A stretch of DNA of 64,000 bases, taken from Bradyrhizobium erythrophlei (GTDB lineage Bacteria; Pseudomonadota; Alphaproteobacteria; Rhizobiales; Xanthobacteraceae). The stretch is taken from positions 2,232,001 through 2,296,000 of the forward strand of contig NZ_LT670818.1 of the NCBI RefSeq assembly GCF_900129505.1. Reading direction: 5' to 3'. The notes under the pieces are model-generated. The model searched no databases. It saw only the letters and a program-made list of their open reading frames with translations, and was not told the DNA's origin. This document shows, piece by piece, positions 1-8,013 of this stretch (position 1 is the stretch's first letter; every line of letters starts with the position of its first letter). The position numbers and the translations under genes were made by a program.

Positions 1-1
1 T

Positions 2-319
2 GTCTCGAAAATGCCGGGGCCCGCCTACACCACGACCAAGCACGCGGTGCTGGCGCTGACCCATTCCTTTAACATGGATGAATGCGTCAACGGCCTGCGC
101 GCCTGCTGCCTGTCGCCCGGCGAAGTCGCAACCCCGATCCTGAAGCTGCGGCCGGTGGTGCCCTCGGAAGCGGAGCAGGCGCGGATGCTGCAGCCCGAAG
201 ATTGCGGCCGCACCATCGCCTTCGTCGCCAGTCTGCCGCCGCGCGTCTGCGTCAACGAGATCCTGATCAGCCCGACCTGGAACCGCGGTTTCGTGCAGAC
301 GCCGAACAATCGGGATTAG
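2..319 (+). CDS. SDR family oxidoreductase, C-terminal part (truncated by window edge)
   Basis: This is the 3' end of a short-chain dehydrogenase/reductase gene whose start lies left of the window. The first visible codons read VSKMPGPAYTTTKHAVLAL, containing the YxxxK catalytic pair of the classical SDR fold. It is followed by an SPGEVATPI segment, equivalent to the PG motif after the active site that contacts the cofactor. The enzyme would use NAD(P)H in the cytosol; the substrate cannot be told. The stop is TAG at 317-319, about 25 bp before a REP-type repeat. The family call is firm, the specific function unknown. Confidence 0.85.
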   Translation, partial: VSKMPGPAYTTTKHAVLALTHSFNMDECVNGLRACCLSPGEVATPILKLRPVVPSEAEQARMLQPEDCGRTIAFVASLPPRVCVNEILISPTWNRGFVQTPNNRD

Positions 320-340
320 AGTTCGTTGGGCGGATTGAGC

Positions 341-551
341 AGCAAGCGTAGCCCGGATGAGCGAAGCGATATCCGGGTCCGGTTTCCAGGCGCGCACTGC
401 ACCCGCATGTCGCTGCGCTCATGCGGGCTACACTCGCTCTCGCCCTCCTAAGGGCTGGGGCGCAGCAAGCGTAGCCCGGATGAGCGAAGCGATATCCGGG
501 GCGGCTTGGAGGCGTACGTCGCCCGCACATCTTGGCGCTCATGCGGGCTAC
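341..551. repeat. Two REP-type palindromic units downstream of the RAYT gene
   Basis: Two direct copies of an approximately 80-bp imperfect hairpin start near 350 and 471. Each has a left arm GTAGCCCGGATGAGCGAAGC and a right arm CGCTCATGCGGGCTAC, which pair with each other around a variable middle. Copy 1 is about 350-431 and copy 2 about 471-551. The right end of copy 2 contains the stop codon of the adjacent RAYT gene. A third, partly degraded copy sits on the other side of that gene. These are the presumed substrates of the RAYT enzyme. Confidence 0.8.
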
Positions 552-1090
552 GGCGGCGGGCTCGGCTCTCCGAAATCTGTTGCGCTCTCGCCGATGTCGC
601 CTGCCCAATCGTCCGGCAACCGGCCTTCCCGAACGTACCTGTGAAACGACGAATAGGGCCAGTCGCTCACCCGCCGCGCCAATCCATGTTTGACCGGATT
701 GAAATGGATATAGTCGACATGCCGAGCGAAATCGCCATCATCGCGGATGGTGTGCTCCCAGAACCGTCGTTGCCAAAGCGCGAGATCGCCATTCGGCCAG
801 CGCTTGAGATCGAGGCCCGCTCCGATTAATGCGTTGCTAAAATTCCCCTTGATCCGCCGCCAGCGGCCCGGGAAATCCTTGTCGTTCGCTGGCAAGGTCA
901 GGATGGCGTGAAGATGGTCCGGGAGAACGACGATGGCGTCGATCGCGAAGTGGCTGGCGCGGCGAGCCGCGCAGAAGGCCGAACGCAGCGCGTCGATGTG
1001 GTCAACAAGAGCGGTCGAGCGCCGGTCAGCCAGTGTGGCGGTGAAGAACCATGTTCCGCCGGGGACGAAGTTGCGTCGATACCGGACCAT
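548..1090 (-). CDS. REP-associated tyrosine transposase (RAYT, Y1_Tnp/IS200-like)
   Basis: A 180-residue single-domain HUH nuclease of the TnpA-REP (RAYT) type. These cleave and rejoin single-stranded REP hairpins and are thought to have spread REP/BIME repeats. Visible signatures are the N-terminal RYRRNFVPGGTWFFTATLAD, the histidine motif VVLPDHLHAIL (HLH, about residues 58-60), and the catalytic-tyrosine region HVDYIHFNPVKHGL near residue 125. Length and the absence of an insertion-sequence end structure fit a domesticated RAYT. The TAG stop lies in the GTAGCCCG arm of the downstream REP unit. It is flanked by REP copies on both sides, the normal genomic setting of this family. Confidence 0.9.
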   Translation of the reverse strand: MVRYRRNFVPGGTWFFTATLADRRSTALVDHIDALRSAFCAARRASHFAIDAIVVLPDHLHAILTLPANDKDFPGRWRRIKGNFSNALIGAGLDLKRWPNGDLALWQRRFWEHTIRDDGDFARHVDYIHFNPVKHGLARRVSDWPYSSFHRYVREGRLPDDWAGDIGESATDFGEPSPPP

Positions 1091-1139
1091 TGGGGATCAT
1101 CCATGCCACGGCAATAGACATGCACGCTATCCGATAATG

Positions 1140-1225
1140 TCGCCGGATCAACCAAGCGATATCCGGGGCCGGCCTGTGAGCCTGATGCATCCCCGCATGT
1201 CGCTGCGCTCATGCGGGCTACACTC
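1140..1225. repeat. REP-type palindromic unit upstream of the RAYT gene
   Basis: A third copy of the REP unit. Its left arm is diverged but keeps AAGCGATATCCGGGGCCGG; its right arm, CGCATGTCGCTGCGCTCATG followed by CGGGCTAC, matches the copies at 350-551. Together the copies bracket the RAYT gene as a BIME-like arrangement. Confidence 0.7.
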
Positions 1226-1257
1226 GCTCCACCCATCCTACGGGCTAGGTGAAGTAC

Positions 1258-1536
1258 TCACAACCACAAAAGGAATAGCTGCAGTCCTGCAAGCGCCAAA
1301 GCGATCGAAATCCACAGCCGCAGCTGACGGCGGCGGCGACGGGTTCGCTCCGAATCGACGCTAGAGAATTGGGCCACTACGGACAAGATCGAGCGATACC
1401 AGAACCCCGCAGAGTTACCATGATCTTCGACCCAATCGTGTATGAATCTAGTGTTATGGTACGCTGCGACAAGGACCACTCCAAAAAACAGCAGAGTGTT
1501 GATAAGGCCTGCGACGTTGATGAGCTTTTCCAACAC
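1258..1536 (-). CDS. Small two-pass membrane protein, unknown function
   Basis: A 92-residue reading frame with a GTG start. Two hydrophobic segments, about residues 8-27 (NVAGLINTLLFFGVVLVAAY) and 72-91 (WISIALALAGLQLFLLWL), flank a soluble middle. That middle ends in a strongly basic stretch (RTRRRRRQLR) just before the second helix, consistent with an N-in/C-out or hairpin inner-membrane topology. No family was recognised. It stands alone between the REP/RAYT patch and a gene-poor region, so context gives no role. The start is uncertain because no strong SD is visible. Confidence 0.5.
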   Translation of the reverse strand: MLEKLINVAGLINTLLFFGVVLVAAYHNTRFIHDWVEDHGNSAGFWYRSILSVVAQFSSVDSERTRRRRRQLRLWISIALALAGLQLFLLWL

Positions 1537-2191
1537 CTAGCATCCCGCCCTAGGAATTACCGTGACAGTGCACTCAATACCACGCGCCGCGCCGGCCCGT
1601 CAGCTTCATCGAGGCTGGGGACCTTCCGCGTGCATTCAGCGGAATTGCGCGTAAAACCTAATTTCCTGAGCCGGATCAAGCTGATTCTACCTGTCCAGTC
1701 CCGCCTGAAAAAATATTCTGTTTTTCCGAAATCGCAAATCAGTTTATATCCGCAGCCGTTCACCCCACTCGAGGGGCGTATCGCGATCGTCACGGACGCG
1801 GGGTTGGATGCGATGGACGCGGGCGGCGCTAAAGACGAGAGCGTTTTGCTGGCGGACGGAGAAGTCGTGTGGTCCTGACGCCTCGACGCTGGCGTCAAGT
1901 TGGCAGCTCACGCTGCCGGCGACGGTGACAAGAAAGCCCGATCACCGGGGAGAGCCCGAAGGAAACCGTTAAAACCATTGCGCAGGGAAGGCCGGACTGC
2001 TTCCGCTGAACCTGTATGCTCGTGTGCGCTCTTTTGCACAATTTTGCACGCGAGACCGCGGGTGCAGCGCGCACCCGGCTTTCCCTGCGCCCTCTTTTCG
2101 AAGAGAGCGTGAAGAAACAGCAAGCCTCGGGCGCAACGCGTCGCGGGAATTATATGCATGTCCGGGAGATCGTCATTGCGAATGTTGAAAC
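1537..2191. other. Gene-poor stretch, probably degenerate
   Basis: About 650 bp with no gene I can support. Frames are open on both strands (e.g. 1369-1878 plus, 1557-1898 minus) but show no domain, no credible SD and no clear codon bias. From about 1760 to 2150 the plus strand gives a peptide ending DGEVVWS, then an Arg/Pro-rich stretch crossing several stops. This resembles decayed repetitive sequence that I associate, from memory, with Bradyrhizobium genomes. Confidence 0.4.
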
Positions 2192-2270
2192 CGTCATTGC
2201 GAGCGCAGCGAAGCAATCCAGCTTTCTTGCTTGCTGCGCGATGGATTGCTTCGCTGCGCTCGCAATGACG
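2192..2270. repeat. Perfect 29-bp inverted repeat (79-bp hairpin)
   Basis: Arms 2192-2220 and 2242-2270 are exact reverse complements (left arm begins CGTCATTGCGAGCGCAGCGA) around a 21-nt loop. A partial copy of the arm's outer end (CGTCATTGCGAATG) lies at 2171-2184. It is a typical dispersed palindromic repeat, lying about 220 bp upstream of the fasciclin gene. Confidence 0.85.
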
Positions 2271-2494
2271 GTCGGGGCTGCGCTTCGCGCCGACCGGCAA
2301 TGACGGGGTTCCACACGGACACCCCAGCCAAAAGTTTCAAGCATCACGATAAATTATTCTTCGAAACCGCCCCCAAAACCTCCCGTAGCTCGGGCCAACA
2401 GCGACGCAGTCAGATCATCCTCCGACAAACGTCGTTGTTGCCACAAGCACCGGCGGATGTCCGCCGGGCGCCTCAATCCATCGGGAGATTATCC

Positions 2495-3073
2495 ATGTCC
2501 AAGCGTATTGCATTTCTTTCCGCCGCCGCCCTCGCGGCGCTGGCCCTGACCGCAACCATCGTCGCGCCGGTGAGCGCGCAAGACAAAATGAAGAGCGAAA
2601 TGTCCGGCGAGAAGACCGTGATGGTCGGGGGTGCTGCAATGTTCCCCTCGAAGAACATCATCCAGAACGCCGTCAACTCCAAGGACCACACCACGCTGGT
2701 GGCGGCGGTGAAGGCCGCCGGTCTCGTCGGCACGCTGGAAGGCAAGGGCCCGTTCACCGTGTTCGCGCCGACCAACGCCGCCTTCGGCAAGCTGCCGGCC
2801 GGCACGGTGGACACGCTGGTGAAGCCCGAGAACAAGGCGACCCTGACCAAGATCCTCACCTATCACGTGGTTCCGGGCAAGCTCGAGGCTTCCGACCTGA
2901 CCGACGGCAAGAAACTGAAGACCGTCCAGGGCGAAGAGCTGACCGTCAAGCGGTCGGGCAACACCGTGATGATCATCGACTCCAAGGGCGATTCCTCGAC
3001 CGTCACGATCCCGAACGTCAACCAGTCGAACGGCGTGATCCACGTGGTCGATACCGTCCTGATGCCGTCGTAA
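2495..3073 (+). CDS. Secreted fasciclin (FAS1) domain protein
   Basis: A 192-residue exported protein. The signal peptide is about residues 1-28 (KRIAFLS, hydrophobic core, APVSA|QD). A single FAS1 domain fills the rest, with the H1 motif FTVFAPTNAAF at about 87-97, the YHVVPGK motif near 127, and the H2-like NGVIHVVDTVLMPS at the C-terminus. FAS1 proteins mediate adhesion or matrix contacts; bacterial single-domain versions act in the periplasm or outside the cell. The ATG at 2495 was chosen because it begins the signal peptide; the frame extends upstream only into repeat DNA. It is monocistronic, closed by a strong terminator 40 bp downstream. Confidence 0.92.
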   Translation: MSKRIAFLSAAALAALALTATIVAPVSAQDKMKSEMSGEKTVMVGGAAMFPSKNIIQNAVNSKDHTTLVAAVKAAGLVGTLEGKGPFTVFAPTNAAFGKLPAGTVDTLVKPENKATLTKILTYHVVPGKLEASDLTDGKKLKTVQGEELTVKRSGNTVMIIDSKGDSSTVTIPNVNQSNGVIHVVDTVLMPS

Positions 3074-3114
3074 CCCCGCTTGTCCTGGTTTAGTCCCCAA
3101 CAGGATGTGCGACC

Positions 3115-3144
3115 GCGAGCCGGGGCAGCCCGGCTCGCTTTTTT
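3115..3144 (+). terminator. Rho-independent terminator after the fasciclin gene
   Basis: A perfect 10-bp GC-rich stem (GCGAGCCGGG / CCCGGCTCGC, loop GCAG) followed directly by six T residues. Confidence 0.93.
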
Positions 3145-3264
3145 GTGACTGCGATAGCCTGCCGGCATCGATTCTATCGTGCGTATGGCAGTAACGAAGC
3201 CGGGGTTCCCGGCGTATAATCTGACGTACCGACCTTTCAGAGATGGAAAAGCCAGGAATTAGCG

Positions 3265-3897
3265 ATGTCCAGTCTTGCAGCCAGCGATGAACGTGCAGTC
3301 CCGGCCCCGGCGAAGGTGATCCAGCCGGCCTGGGTCCGGACCGTGCACTGGATCAACGCCGTGGCGATGATCCTGATGATCATGTCGGGATGGCAGATCT
3401 ATAACGCCTCGCCGCTGTTCGATTTCCTGAAATTCTCGAAGACCATTACGCTCGGCGACTGGCTCGGCGGCGCGCTGCTCTGGCATTTCGCGGCAATGTG
3501 GCTGCTGATGGTCAACGGCCTGGTTTATCTCGCGCTGGGTTTTGCCACCGGCCGCTTCCGCAGGAAGCTGCTGCCGATCACCCCGGCGGGGGTGATCGCC
3601 GATGCCAAGGCGGCGCTGACCGGCCATCTCTCACATGACGACCTCACCCGCTATAACAACGTGCAGAAGCTGCTCTATGCCGGCATCATCGTGGTCGGCG
3701 TTGTCATCGTGCTGTCGGGACTGTCGATCTGGAAGCCGGTGCAGCTGCAATGGCTGACCGCGCTGTTCGGCGGCTATGACGTCGCGCGTTTCGTTCATTT
3801 CTTCTGCATGGCGGCGATCGTCGCGTTCCTGGTGGTGCACGTCGCGCTGGCGGTGCTGGTACCAAAAAGCCTGCGCGCAATGATCATCGGCCGCTAA
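3265..3897 (+). CDS. Cytochrome b561-like membrane subunit (thiosulfate reductase/hydrogenase cytochrome b type)
   Basis: A 210-residue integral membrane b-type cytochrome. About four transmembrane helices carry candidate haem-ligand histidines: VRTVHWINAV (H28), LLWHFAAMW (about H73), ARFVHFFCM and FLVVHVALAV. This spacing is usual for the cytochrome b561 / Ni-Fe hydrogenase cytochrome b family. It would pass electrons between the quinone pool and a periplasmic partner. The molybdopterin oxidoreductase starting 19 bp downstream is the obvious partner, so the two probably form one operon and one complex. The physiological substrate is unknown. Confidence 0.85.
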   Translation: MSSLAASDERAVPAPAKVIQPAWVRTVHWINAVAMILMIMSGWQIYNASPLFDFLKFSKTITLGDWLGGALLWHFAAMWLLMVNGLVYLALGFATGRFRRKLLPITPAGVIADAKAALTGHLSHDDLTRYNNVQKLLYAGIIVVGVVIVLSGLSIWKPVQLQWLTALFGGYDVARFVHFFCMAAIVAFLVVHVALAVLVPKSLRAMIIGR

Positions 3898-3916
3898 CAA
3901 ATTCGAGGAGAATACG

Positions 3917-4702
3917 ATGGGCCGACTTCGCTCGCTTCTGATCCCCGGCGTCGACAAGAAACTGTTGGTCCGGGACGCGGTAAAGGTGATGCCGGATCTG
4001 GCGCGCCGGCGCTTTATTGCCGGCGGCGCAAGCCTGGGCGCGCTGACGCTTCTGACCGGCTGCGACGTGTCCGACAGCTTTTCCGCCGAGGACATGCTGA
4101 AAAAGGTCTCGAAGTTCAACGACGCGGTACAGGCAGCGATCTTCAATCCCAATGCGCTGGCGCCAACCTTCCCGGAAAGCGCCATCACAAAACCGTTTCC
4201 GTTCAACGCCTATTACGCTCTCGACGACGCGCCTACCATCGACGGCAAGGAATGGAATTTCGAGGTGCGCGGGCTGGTCGACAACAAGAAGTCGTGGACG
4301 CTGGATGAACTCTACAAGCTGCCGCAGGTCAAGCAGGTCACGCGCCACATTTGCGTCGAAGGCTGGAGCGCGATCGGAAGCTGGACCGGCACGCCGCTGC
4401 GCGATTTCCTCAAGCTGGTCGGCGCCGACACCCGCGCCAAATATTGCTGGTTCCAGTGCGCCGATTCCGAAGGCTACAACTCGCCGCTCGACATGGAGAC
4501 GGCGCTGCATCCGCAAACCCAGATGACCTTCAAATTCGCCGACGAGATTCTGCCGCGCGCCTATGGCTATCCGATGAAGATCCGGGTGCCGACAAAGCTC
4601 GGCTTCAAGAATCCGAAATACGTGATCTCGATGGAAGTCACCAACGACTACAAGGGCGGCTATTGGGAAGACCAGGGCTACAATTCGTTCAGCGGGAGTT
4701 GA
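3917..4702 (+). CDS. Tat-exported molybdopterin-dependent oxidoreductase (sulfite oxidase/YedY-like fold)
   Basis: A 261-residue protein of the oxidoreductase molybdopterin-binding family. It carries a twin-arginine signal ARRRF (residues 29-33) followed by a hydrophobic stretch and LLTGC, so it may be a Tat-exported lipoprotein with lipidated C49. The molybdenum-ligand cysteine is C146 in HICVEGWSAIGSW, followed by the SLDMETAL-like and GYPMKIRVPTKLGFKNPKY segments of the cofactor pocket. The start at 3917 has an AGGAG SD. It is paired with the upstream cytochrome b. Together they look like a periplasmic MsrPQ- or sulfite-dehydrogenase-type system; the substrate cannot be deduced. Confidence 0.85.
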   Translation: MGRLRSLLIPGVDKKLLVRDAVKVMPDLARRRFIAGGASLGALTLLTGCDVSDSFSAEDMLKKVSKFNDAVQAAIFNPNALAPTFPESAITKPFPFNAYYALDDAPTIDGKEWNFEVRGLVDNKKSWTLDELYKLPQVKQVTRHICVEGWSAIGSWTGTPLRDFLKLVGADTRAKYCWFQCADSEGYNSPLDMETALHPQTQMTFKFADEILPRAYGYPMKIRVPTKLGFKNPKYVISMEVTNDYKGGYWEDQGYNSFSGS

Positions 4703-4713
4703 TGGCGTGAGTG

Positions 4714-4800
4714 GCGAATAGCGAATGGCGAATAGCGAATAGATAAGGAATTGTTCGCTACTCGCTACTAGCTACTCGCCATTCGCCATTCGCTATTCGC
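4714..4800. repeat. Inverted array of GCGAATAG/GCGAATGG heptamer-like units
   Basis: The left arm, from 4714 to 4742, is tandem GCGAATA-GCGAATG-GCGAATA-GCGAATAG. The right arm, about 4757-4800, is its reverse complement with small changes (CTACTCGCCATTCGCCATTC and GCTATTCGC). The whole forms a long hairpin between two convergent genes, and the last codons and TAG stop of the MFS gene lie in the right arm. A related array occurs at 10531-10602. Confidence 0.85.
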
Positions 4801-5980
4801 GGCTAACCAGCCTCCCCTGAAACGCCGCCGCCATCGCGCCCACTGCCAGCATCGCCGCGGAAACATTCAACGCATAGGACAGGCTGCCCATCGCGTCGGT
4901 GACGGCGCCGACCGCGATCGGACCGAGCGTCTGGCCGATGCCGAACGCGATCGTCATCGCCGCAATTCCCTTCGGCCAGGCGGAAGGCGGATAGTTGAGC
5001 CGGACAAAAGCGGTGGTCGATCCGACAACCGCGAAGAACGCCACCCCGAACACCAGTGCCGATACCGCCAGCAAAGCCGGCGAATGTCCGAACAGCGGCA
5101 GTGCTGCGCCCAGCGCGTTGACGCCGAGGATGATCGCGGTGGAGAGGCCGCCGCGGTCGAGCGCCAGCACACGGCGCCACACCCAGGGCGTCACGAAGGC
5201 GCTGACGCCGATCAGGCTCCAGAAGGCGCTCTGCGCCGCCGCGCCGCCGCCGGCGTCGCGCACATAGGCGATCATGAAGGTCATGTAGGCGATGTAGCCT
5301 GCGCCGAACAGGAAATAGCCGGTGAGATAGATTAGGATGGGGGAAACCGCGAAGTTCGCCGGCGCCGCGGCGGCGATTCCCGCATTGGCATCGACCGCAG
5401 TCAGCAGCAGAGGAACGATCATCACAAGGGAGAGCAGCGTCATTGCCCACCATACGATCCACCACGAGCCGGGCCCGAATGCCTGCAGCACAAAGGGGGC
5501 GATCAGTCCGGAGGACAGGATGCCGAGTCCGGGCCCGGCGTAAAACAGGCTCAGCAGAAAATCCGCCCGCGCAGGACGCGATTGAGCGATCGTCGCCGCC
5601 AATGCGGCGCCGGAAACGAATGCAAGCGCCGCGCCGATGCCGACCAGCAACCGCGCAACGCTGAGGACAACGAAATTGCCGGATAAGGCGCTCAACGCCA
5701 GCGACAGCACGCAGGCCAGCGTCCCCCAGCGCACCGCGGCCGAAAGGCCGTATCGCCCGATGAGCTTCGAGGCCGCCAACGCGCCGGCGAGATAGCCGGC
5801 CGCATTGATGGTGTTCATGAAACCCGCGGCCGAATACGACCATCCGAGCGCATCCCGCATGTCCGGCAACACCAGCGAGTAGGCGAAGCGGCCGATGCCA
5901 AGCCCAATGGTCGGCGCGAGCGACAGGATCAGGATCAGCCGCGCGGGATGCGCAGGTGGCGAGGGATCGGGGGCTCTCAC
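4793..5980 (-). CDS. YbfB/YjiJ-family MFS transporter
   Basis: A 395-residue major facilitator with about twelve hydrophobic helices. The first carries the family signature LAPTIGLGIGRFAYSLVLPDM, followed by SYSAAGFMNTINAAGYLAGAL, typical of the YbfB/YjiJ (MFS_4) group of uncharacterised inner-membrane exporters. The GTG at 5980 is preferred because GGAG stands six bases upstream; the frame continues to an alternative GTG at 6031 that adds 17 proline-rich residues. The C-terminal VSRE and the stop are encoded by the GCGAATAG repeat. It is convergent with the oxidoreductase operon. The substrate is unknown. Confidence 0.85.
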   Translation of the reverse strand: MRAPDPSPPAHPARLILILSLAPTIGLGIGRFAYSLVLPDMRDALGWSYSAAGFMNTINAAGYLAGALAASKLIGRYGLSAAVRWGTLACVLSLALSALSGNFVVLSVARLLVGIGAALAFVSGAALAATIAQSRPARADFLLSLFYAGPGLGILSSGLIAPFVLQAFGPGSWWIVWWAMTLLSLVMIVPLLLTAVDANAGIAAAAPANFAVSPILIYLTGYFLFGAGYIAYMTFMIAYVRDAGGGAAAQSAFWSLIGVSAFVTPWVWRRVLALDRGGLSTAIILGVNALGAALPLFGHSPALLAVSALVFGVAFFAVVGSTTAFVRLNYPPSAWPKGIAAMTIAFGIGQTLGPIAVGAVTDAMGSLSYALNVSAAMLAVGAMAAAFQGRLVSRE

Positions 5981-6105
5981 GGGAATCTCCGGCAGGGTGC
6001 GCCATTGTGGCAGGCCGGGCGGCGGTTGCACAGGCGCGCCACCCGCAATGGTGTCTTGCCATCAGCGCAACGGCGTTTTAGCACTCCGCGCGCATCGAAA
6101 TTGGC

Positions 6106-6195
6106 CGTCATGCCCGGGCTTGTCCCGGGGATCCACGTCCTTCCTCTTCGTTGCTATCGAAGACGTGAATGGCCGGGACGAGCCCGGCCATGACG
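6106..6195. repeat. Palindromic intergenic repeat upstream of leuB
   Basis: A 90-bp imperfect hairpin. The left arm, CGTCATGCCCGGGCTTGTCC, is matched at the right end by GGACGAGCCCGGCCATGACG, with an inner pair CACGTC/GACGTG. It ends about 20 bp before the leuB start and could form a hairpin in the leuB leader RNA. Confidence 0.8.
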
Positions 6196-6216
6196 AATGG
6201 TATGAGGAAATTTCCC

Positions 6217-7329
6217 ATGGCGACCCACAAGCTCCTGCTACTCCCCGGCGACGGCATCGGCCCCGAAGTGATGGCGGAGGTGAAACGCCTGATCGGCTGG
6301 CTCGATGCGCAAGGCATCGCGCATTTCGAGACCGAGGATGGGCTGGTCGGCGGCGCGGCCTATGATGCCAGCAAGCAGAGCATCACCGACGCGACCATGG
6401 CCAGGGCGATGGCGGCGGATGCCGTGATCTTCGGCGCGGTCGGCGGTCCGAAATGGGACAGCGTTCCCTACGAGGCACGGCCCGAGGCCGGGCTATTGCG
6501 CCTGCGCAAGGACCTTGGCCTGTTCGGCAATCTGCGGCCGGCGGTGTGCTATCCCGCGCTTGCCGACGCCTCGAGCCTGAAGCGCGAGGTGGTCGAGGGC
6601 CTCGACATCATGATCGTGCGCGAACTCACCGGCGGGGTGTATTTCGGCGAGCCGAAAACCATCACCGATCTCGGCAACGGCCAGAAGCGCGCCATCGATA
6701 CCCAGGTCTACGACACCTATGAGATTGAGCGCATCGCCCGCGTCGCCTTCGACCTGGCGCGCAAGCGCCGCAACAAGGTGACTTCGATGGAAAAGCGCAA
6801 CGTCATGAAATCAGGCGTGCTGTGGAACGAGGTGGTCACCCAGGTGCATGGGCGCGAATACAAAGACGTCGAGCTGGAGCATCAGCTCGCCGATTCCGGC
6901 GGCATGAACCTTGTGAAATGGCCGAAGCAGTTCGATGTCATCGTCACCGACAATCTGTTCGGCGACATGCTCTCGGATATCGCGGCGATGCTGACGGGCT
7001 CGCTCGGCATGCTGCCGTCGGCTTCGCTCGGCGAGGTCGACGTCAAGACCAAGAAGCGCCGGGCGCTCTACGAGCCGGTGCACGGCTCCGCACCCGACAT
7101 CGCCGGCAAGGGACTGGCCAATCCGATCGCAATGATCGCCTCATTCGGAATGGCGCTGCGCTACTCCTTCGACATGGGCCGGCTCGCCGACCAGGTCGAT
7201 GCGGCGATCGCGGCAGTGCTGGCAAGCGGCCTGCGCACCGCGGATATCAAATCCGAGGGCACCACGTCCGTCAGTACCACGCAGATGGGCGAAGCGATCT
7301 TGAAGGAATTGCAGAAGCTGCACGCGTAA
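6217..7329 (+). CDS. leuB: 3-isopropylmalate dehydrogenase
   Basis: A 370-residue enzyme that oxidises and decarboxylates (2R,3S)-3-isopropylmalate with NAD+ in cytosolic leucine biosynthesis. Seen are the N-terminal [12 protein letters not shown], the substrate-loop [12 protein letters not shown], the [17 protein letters not shown] segment with the catalytic lysine region, and the metal-binding [17 protein letters not shown]-terminal [18 protein letters not shown] binds NAD. The ATG at 6217 has a GAGGAAA SD and the family's usual N-terminus; an in-frame extension to 6169 runs into the repeat and is rejected. leuC and leuD lie elsewhere in the window, so the pathway is not one operon here. 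Confidence 0.97.
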   Translation: MATHKLLLLPGDGIGPEVMAEVKRLIGWLDAQGIAHFETEDGLVGGAAYDASKQSITDATMARAMAADAVIFGAVGGPKWDSVPYEARPEAGLLRLRKDLGLFGNLRPAVCYPALADASSLKREVVEGLDIMIVRELTGGVYFGEPKTITDLGNGQKRAIDTQVYDTYEIERIARVAFDLARKRRNKVTSMEKRNVMKSGVLWNEVVTQVHGREYKDVELEHQLADSGGMNLVKWPKQFDVIVTDNLFGDMLSDIAAMLTGSLGMLPSASLGEVDVKTKKRRALYEPVHGSAPDIAGKGLANPIAMIASFGMALRYSFDMGRLADQVDAAIAAVLASGLRTADIKSEGTTSVSTTQMGEAILKELQKLHA

Positions 7330-7350
7330 GGGCGCGCATCTCTCCGCGTC

Positions 7351-7448
7351 GTCGTCCCGGCCCTGAGCCGGCACCCGTCAGCACAAATGTGTGCGGTTGG
7401 TTTATCGAAGCGCAACGGCGTCTGGATCCCGGCGTTCGCCGGGACGAC
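7351..7448. repeat. Palindromic intergenic repeat after leuB
   Basis: Ends GTCGTCCCGG and CCGGGACGAC are exact complements, with partial complementarity between. It lies between the convergent leuB and the small exported protein gene. Confidence 0.7.
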
Positions 7449-7468
7449 GTGAGATCTGGGGCGCCGGA

Positions 7469-7858
7469 TCAATACAGCGGGAAACCCCGCGGATATCCAC
7501 CCAGATCCGACGGCGGGTTCAGCGGCTGGCGGTCGATCGGGCGATTGTTGTTCTCGCGCGCGAAGTCCGGGTACCCGTACTCCGATGGAAACGCGTAATC
7601 CAGGAATTTGCGGTCGCCGGGCAATACTTCGACGCCGGCATCGAGCCAGGAGCGCTTGGTGACGTAGATGCGGGTGTGCGGCCCCTGCTGATACACCACA
7701 TTGGGACCGTTCGCCCCGTAATAGGGCCGGCCACGGTTGTCGTACTGCCGCTTGGGTTCGGCGCTGGCCGATGTCATGGCGAAGCCAACGGCGATGACGG
7801 CAACGGAAGCCAGCAACATCGCAAGCCGGTTCGCAGCAGGGAATCTTGGGGTCATCAT
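7469..7858 (-). CDS. Small exported protein, unknown function
   Basis: A 129-residue protein. A clear signal peptide (residues about 1-32, ending MTSASA|EPK) precedes a Tyr/Pro/Asn-rich mature part (YDNRGRPYYGANGPNVVYQQ, PSEYGYPDFARENNNRP) without an obvious catalytic motif. The start is one of two adjacent ATG codons at 7858/7855 with GAGGA just upstream. It is probably periplasmic or surface located. The family was not recognised; it stands alone, convergent with leuB. Confidence 0.75.
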   Translation of the reverse strand: MMTPRFPAANRLAMLLASVAVIAVGFAMTSASAEPKRQYDNRGRPYYGANGPNVVYQQGPHTRIYVTKRSWLDAGVEVLPGDRKFLDYAFPSEYGYPDFARENNNRPIDRQPLNPPSDLGGYPRGFPLY

Positions 7859-8013
7859 GTCCTCACGGGCGGACTATGCCGCCATTTCCGATTTGCGGTC
7901 ACCTTAGCTGGCGCGGCTATCCAGCCACAAGGTCAAACCGGCCACACTGCGCCGGAATAATGCGGCGAATTGAAAAAAGTTGCTTGGAAACCAGCGGCTT
8001 GACCACCGCCGAT

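Noticed and set aside
1369..1878. 169-codon plus-strand frame as a gene
   Set aside because: Overlaps the membrane-protein gene on the other strand at its start, has no SD or domain, and its end matches repetitive-looking sequence.
2231..2494. N-terminal extension of the fasciclin protein to 2231
   Set aside because: The extension starts inside the 79-bp hairpin repeat and would bury the signal peptide, which begins at the ATG at 2495.
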